DNA from: Thermoplasmata archaeon
GTDB lineage: Archaea; Thermoplasmatota; DTKX01; VGTL01
NCBI GenBank assembly: GCA_038851035.1
Contig: JAWCLH010000002.1
Location: 97,626-161,625, forward strand
Direction: 5' to 3'
DNA length: 64,000 bases
Shown here piece after piece: positions 1 through 8,770 of the stretch; positions within the stretch are counted from its first letter, which is position 1, and every line of letters begins with the position of its first letter. The notes beneath the pieces were generated by a model. That model saw nothing but the letters and a program-made list of their open reading frames with translations. It was not told the origin of the DNA and made no database searches. Both the position numbers and the translations under genes were made by a program.

Positions 1-1
1 G

Positions 2-1051
2 GCCGGCATAGACAGTCCTATTATTGGCCGGAAGCAGAACCTCAGAGCAGCTGTGAAGCTTGCGCTAGCCGACCCAGAAGACTCTGACTCAAACTCTTTG
101 TTTGCGGCAATCAAATTGTACGATGAGCTGAGAGCGGCTGGAAAGCAGGTCGAGCTGGCAACGGTCTGCGGCGACCCGAAGGTTGGCCGTAAATCCGACC
201 ACCTCGTGGCCCTCCAGCTCGGCGAAGTCATCAGCAAGCTCCAGCCGGACAGGGCAATCGTGGTTTCAGACGGCCCAGAGGACGAGTGGGTCCTCCCGAT
301 GCTCAAGTCGAAGCTGAAGGTCCACGAGGTCCGCCGAGTGGTGGTCAAGCAGAGCGAGAGAATAGAGAGCACCCTCTACATCATCCGGAAGGGGATGACA
401 AAGGAGAACATCCAGATGAAGGTAATCGTGCCCTTCTCCCTTTTACTCATGGTGTGGGGGGCGTTTGCGATTACAGGCTTCTACACTCCTCAGAATCTCG
501 CGCTCGGCTCCATAGGGTTTTTTATTGGCACCTTTTTCCTTCTCCAGGCCCTGCGCGTGCGGGACAGGGTGGAGGATACAATCAAGGAGCTTCGGGCAGG
601 AATGCTTAGTGCCAAGCTCTCCATTTTCACCTCTCTCACGGCCTTTCTAATCATATTTATTGGCGCCGCCTATACCTACCGGATTACAGCAGCATCTGCC
701 ATTCCCACCGTGGATGAGGCTTTCCTCTTTTTTACGTCTGGCTTCATCTGGTGGATCATACCCGCCCACGTCGTAAAAGAGGGGGGGTATTTTGTCGACC
801 AATACCTCAGATTGAAGAGAAGGAGATGGGAGAATGTCTACATGGCCCTTTCCGGTGTTGCCATGCTCTTTCTCTTCAATGCCGCCATCACATTAGTGCG
901 CTTCTTTCTGGGGCACCTGCGGAACCGAACAGCGGACCAGGTGCTGCAGGAGGTAATGATTTATCTTATTGTGACTGTAACGATTGCTGTTCTGGGAGCG
1001 GTGCTCTATCGGTTCTCCCGTGAGAAGAGCCCGGGGGAAGCACCGGCCTAG
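2..1051 (+). CDS. DUF373 family membrane protein, 5'-truncated by window edge
   Basis: The reading frame is open from base 2, and the codons before the first GTG (position 53) encode the conserved DUF373 segment GIDSPIIGR followed by NLRAAVKLALADPEDSD. The true start therefore lies outside the window and GTG 53 is internal. The N-terminal soluble part (to about base 420) alternates strands and helices. The C-terminal half holds about five or six hydrophobic segments, followed by a charged tail ending GEAPA. DUF373 proteins are common in archaea and have no settled function. The next gene starts 60 bases downstream behind its own TATA box, so the two are probably separate units. Confidence 0.9.
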   Translation, partial: AGIDSPIIGRKQNLRAAVKLALADPEDSDSNSLFAAIKLYDELRAAGKQVELATVCGDPKVGRKSDHLVALQLGEVISKLQPDRAIVVSDGPEDEWVLPMLKSKLKVHEVRRVVVKQSERIESTLYIIRKGMTKENIQMKVIVPFSLLLMVWGAFAITGFYTPQNLALGSIGFFIGTFFLLQALRVRDRVEDTIKELRAGMLSAKLSIFTSLTAFLIIFIGAAYTYRITAASAIPTVDEAFLFFTSGFIWWIIPAHVVKEGGYFVDQYLRLKRRRWENVYMALSGVAMLFLFNAAITLVRFFLGHLRNRTADQVLQEVMIYLIVTVTIAVLGAVLYRFSREKSPGEAPA

Positions 1052-1074
1052 AGGAAAAGCAAGAAACCCAAGGG

Positions 1075-1082
1075 TTATATAG
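1075..1082 (+). promoter_or_regulatory. TATA box of the mtnA operon
   Basis: TTATATAG is centred about 33 bases before the ATG at 1111, the usual archaeal distance for a transcript with little or no leader. It follows directly after the DUF373 stop codon, so the three-gene operon has its own promoter. Confidence 0.6.
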
Positions 1083-1110
1083 CGCTCGCGAAATACTCAC
1101 TCAAGGGATC

Positions 1111-1716
1111 ATGGTCAATTCGTCTTGGATGGTCCTCGGCAGCTTTTTCGCCAGTCGGGAGCCATGCCGCCTGCCTGAGGGGGTGCTGCTTGCGGAGACT
1201 CTGCACAGGGTGGGAGAAATTCCCTGCTCCCTCAGCATCAGGGCCGGGCCGCATTTCGTCATCACCCCTGCGAGAAGGATTCCGGGCAGCCCCGAGGGGG
1301 CGGAGGCCGTCGAGGTGGCGGACTATGACCCCGTGCGCCACACGGCACTAGTCATCGGACTTGCGGAGCCGAGTCCGGACACGCCCATCCATTGGCTCAG
1401 CTATTGGACGGACGAACTAGTTGGTGCGGTTTCTTTCGTCTGGAGCCTCCGCCCACCCGAAGGGATCCCGTGCACCACTGAAAGCCATCCTCCGGGTTCG
1501 TTTAGGGAGGCCATGAGCGTAGTCAGGCTCGCCAGAGAGCACGGCAAGGTGGCCGGAATCAGAGGCCGGGGTGTTCTGATGATGGCTCGAAGCGCTGAGG
1601 AGCTGGTGAATCTGGTGGGAGAGCTAGCTCTCGAAACTCGGTTACTCAAGGGAGTAGGGAACGATGGAGCCCGGGACCGCCGATGTGGCCTTCAAAATAG
1701 GGAGGGAGGTTTGTGA
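1111..1716 (+). CDS. Class II aldolase/adducin-fold protein lacking the metal-binding histidines
   Basis: 201 residues. The chain follows the class II aldolase/MtnB pattern: a substrate-loop-like LSIR...FVITP (residues 41-53), then EPSPDTPIHWLSYW (86-99) where active members have EPSSETPLH-hxxY. However, the zinc-binding HTHS motif is replaced by FVWS (109-112), and the later HG motif is RG (153-154). Metal-dependent aldolase or dehydratase chemistry is therefore unlikely by the usual mechanism. It overlaps mtnA by four bases (stop TGA inside the GTG start), so the two are co-translated. In other organisms the MtnA product is processed by MtnB or by a DHAP-shunt aldolase, both of this fold. 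A pseudoenzyme, a subunit or a changed active site are all possible. The family call is by motif only. Confidence 0.65.
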   Translation: MVNSSWMVLGSFFASREPCRLPEGVLLAETLHRVGEIPCSLSIRAGPHFVITPARRIPGSPEGAEAVEVADYDPVRHTALVIGLAEPSPDTPIHWLSYWTDELVGAVSFVWSLRPPEGIPCTTESHPPGSFREAMSVVRLAREHGKVAGIRGRGVLMMARSAEELVNLVGELALETRLLKGVGNDGARDRRCGLQNREGGL

Positions 1717-2711
1717 AGGTCAGGATTGGCGGCAGGGCGAGGAACCTCCCCGCCCTCTGGTATGAGAAAAAGACTGTAAAATTCATGGACCAGAGGCTAC
1801 TCCCACATAAATTGAAAATATACGAGGCACGGAGCGTGCGCTCTGTGGCGTTTGCTATAAGGGAGATGGTGGTGAGAGGCGCGCCCTCTATCGGCGCGGC
1901 GGCGGCCTATGGAATGGCACTAGCTTGGGAGACGGGTCAGGACCTTCAGAAGGCCGCGGCCACGCTCCGCGCCACAAGGCCCACGGCTCACGATCTGTTT
2001 TACGCCATTGAGCTGATGGAAAAAGCGGCAGCGGGTGGGGAGGATGTGAAGGAGGCGGCGATGGACTTCGTCAATAGTATTGTGAGCCAGTGCCACGAGA
2101 TTGGCGTCCATGGGGCCCGGTTGATTCAGAGCGGGAGCAGGGTTCTCACCCATTGCAACGCCGGTGCGCTTGCGACGGTGGACTACGGCACCGCTCTGGC
2201 GCCCATTCGCGTCGCCCACCATAGCGGGAAAGAGCTCTTCGTGTTTGTTGACGAAACTAGACCGCGCCTGCAGGGTGCAAGGCTGACCTCATGGGAGCTG
2301 ATGAACGAGGGCATCCCCCACGCGGTCATCGCCGACAACGCCGCGGGACACTTCATGGCCAGGAGGGAGGTTGACCTCGTCATAGTCGGAGCGGACAGAA
2401 TCACCCTCTCCGGCGACTTTGCGAATAAGATCGGCACCTACGAGAAGGCGGTGGTGGCTAAAGAGAACGGAATTCCTTTCTATGTAGCGGCCCCGCTGAG
2501 CACATTCGACAGGACCGCCCGTGACGGCCGCGAAATACCGATAGAGGAGAGGTCTGAGGACGAGGTCCTAATGGTGGGGAGGACGCGGATCACACCCAGG
2601 GGAGCTCGGGCCCGCAATCCAGCATTCGACGTCACCCCAGCGAGATACGTCACCGCTTTCATTACCGACAAAGGGCTTCTGAGTCCCAGCAGGATAAGGG
2701 ATGCCTTATGA
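1713..2711 (+). CDS. mtnA: S-methyl-5-thioribose-1-phosphate isomerase (MtnA)
   Basis: 332 residues, normal for the MtnA/eIF2B-like isomerase family. It should convert methylthioribose-1-phosphate to methylthioribulose-1-phosphate in recycling of methylthioadenosine. Visible marks are the N-terminal RGAPSIGAAAAYGMAL, the catalytic cysteine in THCNAGALAT and the catalytic aspartate in GADRI, followed by NKIGTY. The related ribose-1,5-bisphosphate isomerase of AMP salvage is an alternative, but the RGAPSIG signature and the overall order fit MtnA better. The GTG start has GGAGG just upstream and overlaps the aldolase-like gene. The HAD-like gene overlaps its 3' end by four bases, so the three form one operon. 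Confidence 0.9.
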   Translation: MKVRIGGRARNLPALWYEKKTVKFMDQRLLPHKLKIYEARSVRSVAFAIREMVVRGAPSIGAAAAYGMALAWETGQDLQKAAATLRATRPTAHDLFYAIELMEKAAAGGEDVKEAAMDFVNSIVSQCHEIGVHGARLIQSGSRVLTHCNAGALATVDYGTALAPIRVAHHSGKELFVFVDETRPRLQGARLTSWELMNEGIPHAVIADNAAGHFMARREVDLVIVGADRITLSGDFANKIGTYEKAVVAKENGIPFYVAAPLSTFDRTARDGREIPIEERSEDEVLMVGRTRITPRGARARNPAFDVTPARYVTAFITDKGLLSPSRIRDAL

Positions 2712-3460
2712 GCCCATCAGGGCAGGGGAGGAGGTTCCGGGCCATTCTCTTCGACTTTTTCGGCACGCTCGCCACATCGGAAACCCAGGACGAGGCCCAT
2801 CTTCGGCTGATGGAGTCGCTCGTCGAGAGATACCACCTGACGACGGAGCCCTCCATCCTTCTCAATGAGTTCAACAGCTTTCTGCGCGCTCCCCTCGGTC
2901 GGCGCTCGGTATGGACGCCGCACAGGGAGTTGGTCAGAAACGCCCTGAGCATGCTGGTTGGGGGTATCGGGGGCGGCACTGTCAGGATTGGTGAGGAGGA
3001 CCGTGATTGGTTCTACAGTGAGTACCTCAACCACCACAAGGCCTTCGTCCGGCTCCATGACGGCGCGAGGGAGGTACTGGAGAGGGTCCGGGCTGAGGGG
3101 GCCTATATTGGCCTGCTTGCCGACGCGGATACGGCCTATATCGAGAAGCAGCTCGTCTGGCTCAACCTCTGCGGCCTCTTCGACTCTGTGACGACCGCAG
3201 AAGAGGTTGGTGCATCTAAACCGGACCCCCGGATTTTCAAGGTGGCGCTGGGGAAAGCAGGCTGCGGGGGGAACCGAGCGATTTTTATTGGAAGCGCTCC
3301 GGGGGAGGAGCTGGAGGTGGCTAGGAGCTTCGGAATGACCACAATTCTAGTGGACCACCGAATGAGCGCCACGGACCTCACCGGTGCCGACTTCGTTGCC
3401 AGCCACATGAGCAGGGTCGGCACAATTCTCATCGAGCTGCTTTATCAACCGATGGTTTGA
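2708..3460 (+). CDS. HAD-superfamily protein with degenerate motifs II and IV, in the mtnA operon
   Basis: 250 residues with a HAD core plus helical cap. Motif I is DFFGTL, with the nucleophilic Asp kept but Phe in place of the usual second Asp. Motif II, normally ending in Thr or Ser, reads GLLADAD. The motif III lysine is intact in SKPDPRIF. Motif IV is IGSAPGEELE instead of the usual GDS..ND, so the Mg-binding acids are altered. It starts inside the mtnA stop (ATGA overlap). In classical methionine salvage MtnC is also a HAD enzyme, so position suggests a role downstream of MtnA, but the altered motifs make phosphatase activity uncertain. Confidence 0.75.
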   Translation: MSPSGQGRRFRAILFDFFGTLATSETQDEAHLRLMESLVERYHLTTEPSILLNEFNSFLRAPLGRRSVWTPHRELVRNALSMLVGGIGGGTVRIGEEDRDWFYSEYLNHHKAFVRLHDGAREVLERVRAEGAYIGLLADADTAYIEKQLVWLNLCGLFDSVTTAEEVGASKPDPRIFKVALGKAGCGGNRAIFIGSAPGEELEVARSFGMTTILVDHRMSATDLTGADFVASHMSRVGTILIELLYQPMV

Positions 3461-3521
3461 GAGGCTGCCCCGCTGGGTCCCCCGCCCTCTCTTGAAATCG
3501 CTCCTGAGGAAGTGACAATTC

Positions 3522-5261
3522 TCAACTCTCCCCAGGTCCTCCCCATGCCGCCCGGAGCCTCTCAGGAATCTCTCTGAGCCTTACCCCTCTCTTTCTGGCC
3601 CAGAAGATGATGCCCCCGGCCGCCAGAATCAGAAATGCTCCGGCTGCCACCATCGCAGGGCCGTAATCTCTCTGAGGGTTGCTAGCCGCCCTAATGTAGT
3701 AGGTGTGCGAGACTTCCTGCGACTCGGTTAATCCGTCCGTGGCCCGGACCGTGATGGTGTGGCGGCCGCTCAGGCGGGATATGTCCCACCTGTAGCTCCA
3801 TGCCTCCCTTCCCTCAGCCGTCCTCCACTTCCCCCCATCGATTCTTATCTGCACGGCCGTCACCTGACCCGCGTCGAAGGCGGTGCCGTAAACAATGACA
3901 CTTCGATTTGAGGCGTCGAGGACACTCCCATCCGCAGGCGAGCTGATTTTCACATAGGGCGGGGTGTTTGGCAGGTTTCTGACATCAAAGAACGCCTTGA
4001 GGAAGTCGTCCCAGAATAGCTCCCGCGAGAAATCGAGGGTGTCGTATCTGAAGTCGTATTGTGTCCTTGGGGTTCCGGGGACAACCCCGCTGTCGCCACT
4101 TGGGAAATACATCGTGAGGCCGTGCCCGTCCGGGAAGCGGGGACCGTGCCTCTCAGCGATTCTAGCGAGCTCAATGCTCCTTTGAACACCGAGCAGGTTC
4201 TCCTTCAGGCCACTGTCGAGGAGGAGGCCCACAACCGGGCCCCCGGCTGGGCTCAGGAATTGCTCGCAGAAATCATAGACGTCGTAGAGGGGATAGTTTG
4301 TGATGTCCAAAAAGACCACATGGCCAGGGTCGTACCCTTGTGTCCTCGCCCGGACCTCGCGCAAGTATGCGTTATAGGTCATCGCTCGGAGTGCGAGCCT
4401 CATGCTCATCTGGTTGAAATGCTCGAACAGGGACTCGACCTTTTCCATGTCCCAGGCCGACATCGTGGCCTGAGGAGTATCCTCGGGATCCTCCTTGCCG
4501 TCAGTGTAGGAATCCACGTAATCGTCCACTATCTCGGCTGCGAGCTCTTCAGGAGTCATCGAGGGCCTCAAGGCGAGCGTGGGGAGAATCCAGTCATAGG
4601 GCCACCCGTCGTTTGGTTCCGTGGTACCAGAGAGAGCGGCGGCGCAACAGGTTCCCCTTAGAGCGTAGAGGACCTCAATACCGGACATGAGGCAAGCGTC
4701 GAATCCGACGAGGTCAATGTCTCTACCGAGGTGCTGCCTTAAGGCCCTCACGCATTCCGTTATGTTGGCCAGGTCGAGATAGTCGTCGTCCTTGTCGTCC
4801 CAGCATGCCCCGTACCAGCCACCACCGTGGTCCCAGAAAATTACACCGTACCTCTTCGCCGGGTAGTTGTCCACGGCCCATTTCGCGAAGGTGATGAATG
4901 TCGCGGGGTCGCCCATGTTGACCTCGCCGAGGTCGGCGAGTTCCCTCGAAGACACGGTCTCGGGGTCGCTGTCTCGAGTTACATAGAACCTCTTCGCGCC
5001 CGTCCAGTTGCCGTTCGTGGTGTCCTCGCCATCGGCCCTATCCATCTGAACGATGATGTTCAGCTCCGGCGTTGAGCCCACGGTCTCCATCTCGTTGAGG
5101 TCGTGAATGCCGGCACCCTCTAAGTTGTTGTCGGCGTCGAGGTAGACGAGTATGCTCCACTCCGCTAGGCGTGCGCCCGCCTCCCCTCTCGGCTGGTTTA
5201 TCGGGGCAAGCAGCAGGAGCGCTAGAACCGTCAGGACAACGGTTCTGAAAGGGCTTAACAT
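3522..5261 (-). CDS. Secreted, membrane-anchored clostripain-family (C11) cysteine protease with Ig-like domain
   Basis: 579 residues. A signal peptide (about 1-28) is followed by a C11/clostripain domain opening WSILVYLDADNNLEGAG. The catalytic dyad is visible as His145 in FWDHGGGW and Cys190 in GFDACLMS. After about residue 435 an Ig-like/Big domain (PPYVKISSPADGSVLDAS) is followed by one transmembrane segment (about 535-555) and a basic cytoplasmic tail. The protease should face outward. Clostripain relatives often cleave after Arg, and the natural substrate here is unknown. A TATA-like element (CTATATCG on the minus strand, near 5285) lies about 25 bases before the ATG. Confidence 0.9.
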   Translation of the reverse strand: MLSPFRTVVLTVLALLLLAPINQPRGEAGARLAEWSILVYLDADNNLEGAGIHDLNEMETVGSTPELNIIVQMDRADGEDTTNGNWTGAKRFYVTRDSDPETVSSRELADLGEVNMGDPATFITFAKWAVDNYPAKRYGVIFWDHGGGWYGACWDDKDDDYLDLANITECVRALRQHLGRDIDLVGFDACLMSGIEVLYALRGTCCAAALSGTTEPNDGWPYDWILPTLALRPSMTPEELAAEIVDDYVDSYTDGKEDPEDTPQATMSAWDMEKVESLFEHFNQMSMRLALRAMTYNAYLREVRARTQGYDPGHVVFLDITNYPLYDVYDFCEQFLSPAGGPVVGLLLDSGLKENLLGVQRSIELARIAERHGPRFPDGHGLTMYFPSGDSGVVPGTPRTQYDFRYDTLDFSRELFWDDFLKAFFDVRNLPNTPPYVKISSPADGSVLDASNRSVIVYGTAFDAGQVTAVQIRIDGGKWRTAEGREAWSYRWDISRLSGRHTITVRATDGLTESQEVSHTYYIRAASNPQRDYGPAMVAAGAFLILAAGGIIFWARKRGVRLREIPERLRAAWGGPGES

Positions 5262-5444
5262 ACGTCTCTACCCTCATTGTTACACGATATAGGTGGTAGA
5301 TATGATTTTTGGTCTCCATGCACGACCGAGGTGCCCGCCCGCATCTCACATCCGCGGCTCGAGAGGCGGAGTATCAACCAGAGAATCTTTTTGTGAGGCG
5401 CCCCTAGAATGGTATTATTACACCCCCGGCCCATCTGCCTCGGG

Positions 5445-6731
5445 ATGATTCCCCGGACCGCCACCCACGCACTATCGTCTCATCACCACCGCATCCCACA
5501 TATAGACGCCCTCAGGGGTCTTGCGGTCCTCTTCATGCTCGAGGCCCATCTCGGGTTCTGGTGGCTGAAGGAATCGGAAATGGACCACCCTGCCGTCGTC
5601 CTAGGCAGTGCGCTCGGTGGAATGGCGGCCCCGATATTCTTCGTTACAGCTGGGACCGGCCTCTATTTATCCATGAGGAAAAAGCCCGCGGGTTTCCTCC
5701 GGCGGAGCCTCACGAGGGGCGGCCTACTTGTTGCAACCGGGGTAGTATTTACGGTCTTAGAGAACCACGTCTACGGCTTCTGGGGGTGGGGTGTCTTGCA
5801 GTGTATCGGTCTTTCCATCTTGATATGCGCTCCGCTCATGCTTTTAAATCCAACGAGGCGCGCCCTACTCTCCCTTTCTCTCCTGCTTATTGCCCCCGCC
5901 CTCCGTTTCTGGGCCGGTGTGCCGGTCAGACTCTTCTCTGACGAGATGTCGGCCGCGTCATCGCCTATGGAGTATATGAGAAACATGTTCCTGTCCGGTT
6001 TTTTCCCCCTCCTTCCGTGGGCGCCGGTGATGATGGCGGGGAGCGTGGCTGGGCAGCTCCTCTTCGGCCATGCAGGCAGTGTGCATAGAGGGCGGGTAGC
6101 CCCGGGGGTAGAGTGGAGAACGAACGGTGTGGCGATCGTTGTTCTGGCCTCCTTAGTCCTCACTGGCGCTGGAGTCATTCTGGTTGTGTGCGCCAGTCCC
6201 CTCGAGTTCTTCCCACCGTCTCTGTCGTTTTCCCTCCTCTCTCTTGGGATTGCCATCCTTGCATTGACGACCGCAACTTTATTCCCATTGCGGCAAGTCT
6301 CCCCTTCAGCCCCCGAGCCACAGACTAGCCTACATCCACCCATTCCAGCCCCCGCTCTCTCTTCCCCCCGCCTTTCGTCCCCTCCCTCGCATCCACCAAC
6401 TGAAGAGCTACAGGCAGCGAGGGAAGAAATCGGGCCACAGAATGAGACGCTTTCCGAGCGGCCGGGCGCTGTGATAGTCCAGCCCGGTCCACTCGCGAGT
6501 CTGGGGCGCCTCTCGCTCACAATCTTCGTGATGCACCACTTCATCGGTTATGAGCTTTTTCGCGCCGCAGGCCTCCTCGGCTCTATGACGATGCCTATGA
6601 GTGTCTTTTTGATCTGCGTTTTTTGCGCGCTCTCGCTCGCTGCTGCCCTCGTCTGGTCCCGGATTGACTTCAGGTGGAGCCTAGAATGGCTTCTGGCCAG
6701 GCTCTCCGGATCAGGCACTGGGGCGAATTGA
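5445..6731 (+). CDS. Multi-pass membrane protein of the heparan-alpha-glucosaminide N-acetyltransferase / DUF1624 type
   Basis: 428 residues from the ATG at 5445. A TATA-like GTATTATTA lies about 28 bases before it, which favours this start over the upstream ATG at 5409. The N-terminus carries the family mark IDALRGLAVLFMLEAH. About ten hydrophobic segments follow, with a late GRLSLTIFVMHHFIGYE typical of these acyltransferase-like proteins. A proline/serine-rich insertion with charged residues (about 287-345) interrupts the membrane region. Relatives transfer acyl groups across the membrane onto sugars. The divergent neighbour is an extracellular protease, so a role in cell-surface glycan modification is an inference. 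Confidence 0.75.
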   Translation: MIPRTATHALSSHHHRIPHIDALRGLAVLFMLEAHLGFWWLKESEMDHPAVVLGSALGGMAAPIFFVTAGTGLYLSMRKKPAGFLRRSLTRGGLLVATGVVFTVLENHVYGFWGWGVLQCIGLSILICAPLMLLNPTRRALLSLSLLLIAPALRFWAGVPVRLFSDEMSAASSPMEYMRNMFLSGFFPLLPWAPVMMAGSVAGQLLFGHAGSVHRGRVAPGVEWRTNGVAIVVLASLVLTGAGVILVVCASPLEFFPPSLSFSLLSLGIAILALTTATLFPLRQVSPSAPEPQTSLHPPIPAPALSSPRLSSPPSHPPTEELQAAREEIGPQNETLSERPGAVIVQPGPLASLGRLSLTIFVMHHFIGYELFRAAGLLGSMTMPMSVFLICVFCALSLAAALVWSRIDFRWSLEWLLARLSGSGTGAN

Positions 6732-6821
6732 AGCTCCTGAACCATGAACAGAATATATATATGCCCGCGCCAATGAACTCAGCGCCGGCCCCGTGCGGCC
6801 CATGGCGAGGGAGGGTGAACG

Positions 6822-7076
6822 ATGTCCCGCATTGACGAGTTACTGGATAAAGCGGTGTCTGGGGGAATAACGCAGGAGGAGGCGAGAGAGCTGAAGGAGC
6901 TGATTCAGAAGGAGGCCTCCCTCAAGAGAATGAATGAGAGAATAAAGATGCTCATCGCCTTCGGAATAGGTGCTGCTGCGGGTTATGCCCTCCCCAGAAT
7001 CCTTGAGCTGGATCACTCCATGGACGGCAGCGCAGGCGGAGGTGGCGGAGCCCCGGTTGAGAAGAATAAAAAGTGA
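6822..7076 (+). CDS. Small coiled-coil protein with one membrane segment, upstream of dnaJ
   Basis: 84 residues and no recognised family. The first 45 residues are an acidic-basic amphipathic helix (SRIDELLDKAVSGGITQEEA...) likely to form a coiled coil. One short hydrophobic segment follows (MLIAFGIGAAAGYALP), then a Gly-rich, charged tail. The promoter is clear: a run of TATATATA near 6752-6762. dnaJ starts 9 bases after its stop, so the two are co-transcribed. A membrane tether or partner for the chaperone is possible but unproven. Confidence 0.7.
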   Translation: MSRIDELLDKAVSGGITQEEARELKELIQKEASLKRMNERIKMLIAFGIGAAAGYALPRILELDHSMDGSAGGGGGAPVEKNKK

Positions 7077-7085
7077 AGACCCGAT

Positions 7086-8183
7086 ATGGACGACTACTAC
7101 GCAACGCTAGGTATCTCACGAAACGCCACTCCCTCTGAGATAAAGGCCGCATTCAGAAGGCTCGTCCACCGCCTCCATCCCGACGTCTGCGAGGATAAAG
7201 AGGACGCCGAGAAGAGATTGATGCGAATTCTCGAGGCCTACGAGGTTCTCAGCGACCCGGAGAAGAGGAGGGCATACGACGAGGCTGGGTCCGACGAGTT
7301 CCACTCAGGGTCCGCCGGCTCCGACACCCGCCACCTCATCAATTCCGACGAGCTCGAAGACGTTGTCGCAGGTGAAGTTCTCGAGGAGCTGTTCAAAAGA
7401 CGGAGGGGGTCGGGACCAGTGAAGGGCAGGGACCTCCGTGTTCACGTCGAGCTGACGCTGGAGGAGGCATTCAGAGGGGTATTTAAGGAGGTCGAGATTC
7501 CTCGGGCTTCTGAGTGCCCCGAGTGCGGTGGCACGGGTGCGAGGAGGGGCGGGAGGGCGGCAAGGTGTCCAATCTGCAGCGGACTTGGGCAGGTCAAGGG
7601 CGTGATGGCGAGGGGGAGCTCGAGGTTCGTCACGGTCGAGTCGTGCCCAAGGTGCTTCGGGACGGGGACGGTGATTGATAAAGAATGCGCGAGGTGCGCG
7701 GGCAGGGGAAGGGTGAGGACGATGGTCCCTGTCAGAATCAGAATTCCGGAGGGTGTGGAGGACGGTGCAGTACTTAGAATGCCCGAGGAAGGCGGAGAGG
7801 GTCTCCGGGGCGGGCCGAGAGGGGATCTCTATCTTATGGTTCGCGTCAGGCCCCATGCAGTATTCAGAAGGGAGGCACGGGATCTTCACCGCACAGCCGA
7901 GGCATCCTTTGCCCTTTTAGCGCTCGGCGGTAAGTTGCGGGTCGAAACGCTCGACGGCATTGCCTCAGTCCGAATTCCTCCCGGCACCCAGACCCACACC
8001 ACATTCAGGCTCCAGGGGCTCGGAATGCCGAGCTGCGGTTCCCACGGGAGAGGAGACCTTTATGTGACCGTCGTGGTCAGGACACCGAGAGTCCTCACCG
8101 GACGCCAGAAAGAGCTGCTCGCGGAGTTTGAGAGAGAGGAGGGGAGCGCAGAGGGGAGGGCTTGGCTTCCCAGGAGGCGGTAG
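7086..8183 (+). CDS. dnaJ: Chaperone protein DnaJ (Hsp40, type I)
   Basis: 365 residues. The J domain (1-70) has the Hsp70-stimulating HPD at 31-33. The usual Gly/Phe-rich linker is short and replaced by a polar stretch. The zinc-binding region has four CxxCxGxG repeats (CPECGGTG, CPICSGLG, CPRCFGTG, CARCAGRG), followed by the two C-terminal beta domains. It should deliver unfolded clients to DnaK, but no dnaK or grpE lies in this window. It follows the small membrane protein by 9 bases. DnaJ is thought to have reached archaea by transfer from bacteria. Confidence 0.97.
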   Translation: MDDYYATLGISRNATPSEIKAAFRRLVHRLHPDVCEDKEDAEKRLMRILEAYEVLSDPEKRRAYDEAGSDEFHSGSAGSDTRHLINSDELEDVVAGEVLEELFKRRRGSGPVKGRDLRVHVELTLEEAFRGVFKEVEIPRASECPECGGTGARRGGRAARCPICSGLGQVKGVMARGSSRFVTVESCPRCFGTGTVIDKECARCAGRGRVRTMVPVRIRIPEGVEDGAVLRMPEEGGEGLRGGPRGDLYLMVRVRPHAVFRREARDLHRTAEASFALLALGGKLRVETLDGIASVRIPPGTQTHTTFRLQGLGMPSCGSHGRGDLYVTVVVRTPRVLTGRQKELLAEFEREEGSAEGRAWLPRRR

Positions 8184-8248
8184 ATGCCCCTCATACCCCG
8201 GTCCGCAACGATTGCGTCACGGCCGATAACTGCTCCGGAGGTTCGGGG

Positions 8249-8770
8249 ATGGAGCCTGTTATTCATGTCCTGAGACTCCTTTGCAGGTACCTGAATGAGA
8301 ACGAGTTGTTCTATGTGTTCACCGGGGAGCTGGCCCTGAAGATGCTCGGCCTCGCTGAGGAGGTCCAGAGTCTGGAGGTGCTCATGAACGTGACGCCCGA
8401 GCAGCGCTCGCGTCTCATGAACTACCTCGCTCAGGAAGGCTTCGACATCGAGGCGAGGTGGAGGGGTCCGGTCGAGCTCCGCCACAAAGCAACAGGAATC
8501 GCCGTGAGGCTGAGGACGGCTAGGACGGCCTCGGAGACAGGCTCCATAGCGCGAAGGGTTCCTCTGACACTGGGCTACTCCAGCTTCTTCATACCCTCTA
8601 CAGAGGACCTTCTGCTCACTCTTCTGGAGGGGAGCCCGCGCTCCGCAACCGCGTCGGAACTCTATATAAAATGGAGAAACTTCCTCGACATGGAGTACCT
8701 GATTTCCTCCGCCCGCTCGAGGGGGCTCTACGAGCGGCTCATAGAGCTGAGGAAGAGGGCTGAGGCCTGA
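8249..8770 (+). CDS. Hypothetical protein, possibly nucleotidyltransferase-like (AbiEii/DUF6036 type)
   Basis: 173 residues from the ATG at 8249, chosen because GGAGG lies 9 bases upstream. A longer frame to a TTG at 8162 would overlap dnaJ by 22 bases and adds an unconvincing polar N-terminus. The segment YVFTGELALKMLGL resembles the opening of AbiEii/DUF6036 nucleotidyltransferase-like proteins, and later SFFIPSTEDLLLTLLEG resembles their middle, but the DxD metal site is not evident: LEVLMN stands where DIDLL is expected. It may be a non-catalytic member. It probably belongs to the dnaJ transcript. Confidence 0.6.
   Translation: MEPVIHVLRLLCRYLNENELFYVFTGELALKMLGLAEEVQSLEVLMNVTPEQRSRLMNYLAQEGFDIEARWRGPVELRHKATGIAVRLRTARTASETGSIARRVPLTLGYSSFFIPSTEDLLLTLLEGSPRSATASELYIKWRNFLDMEYLISSARSRGLYERLIELRKRAEA

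Noticed and set aside
4059..4661. Plus-strand frame of 200 codons inside the clostripain gene
   Set aside because: It is a shadow of the protease gene in GC-rich sequence, with no recognisable motif or promoter.
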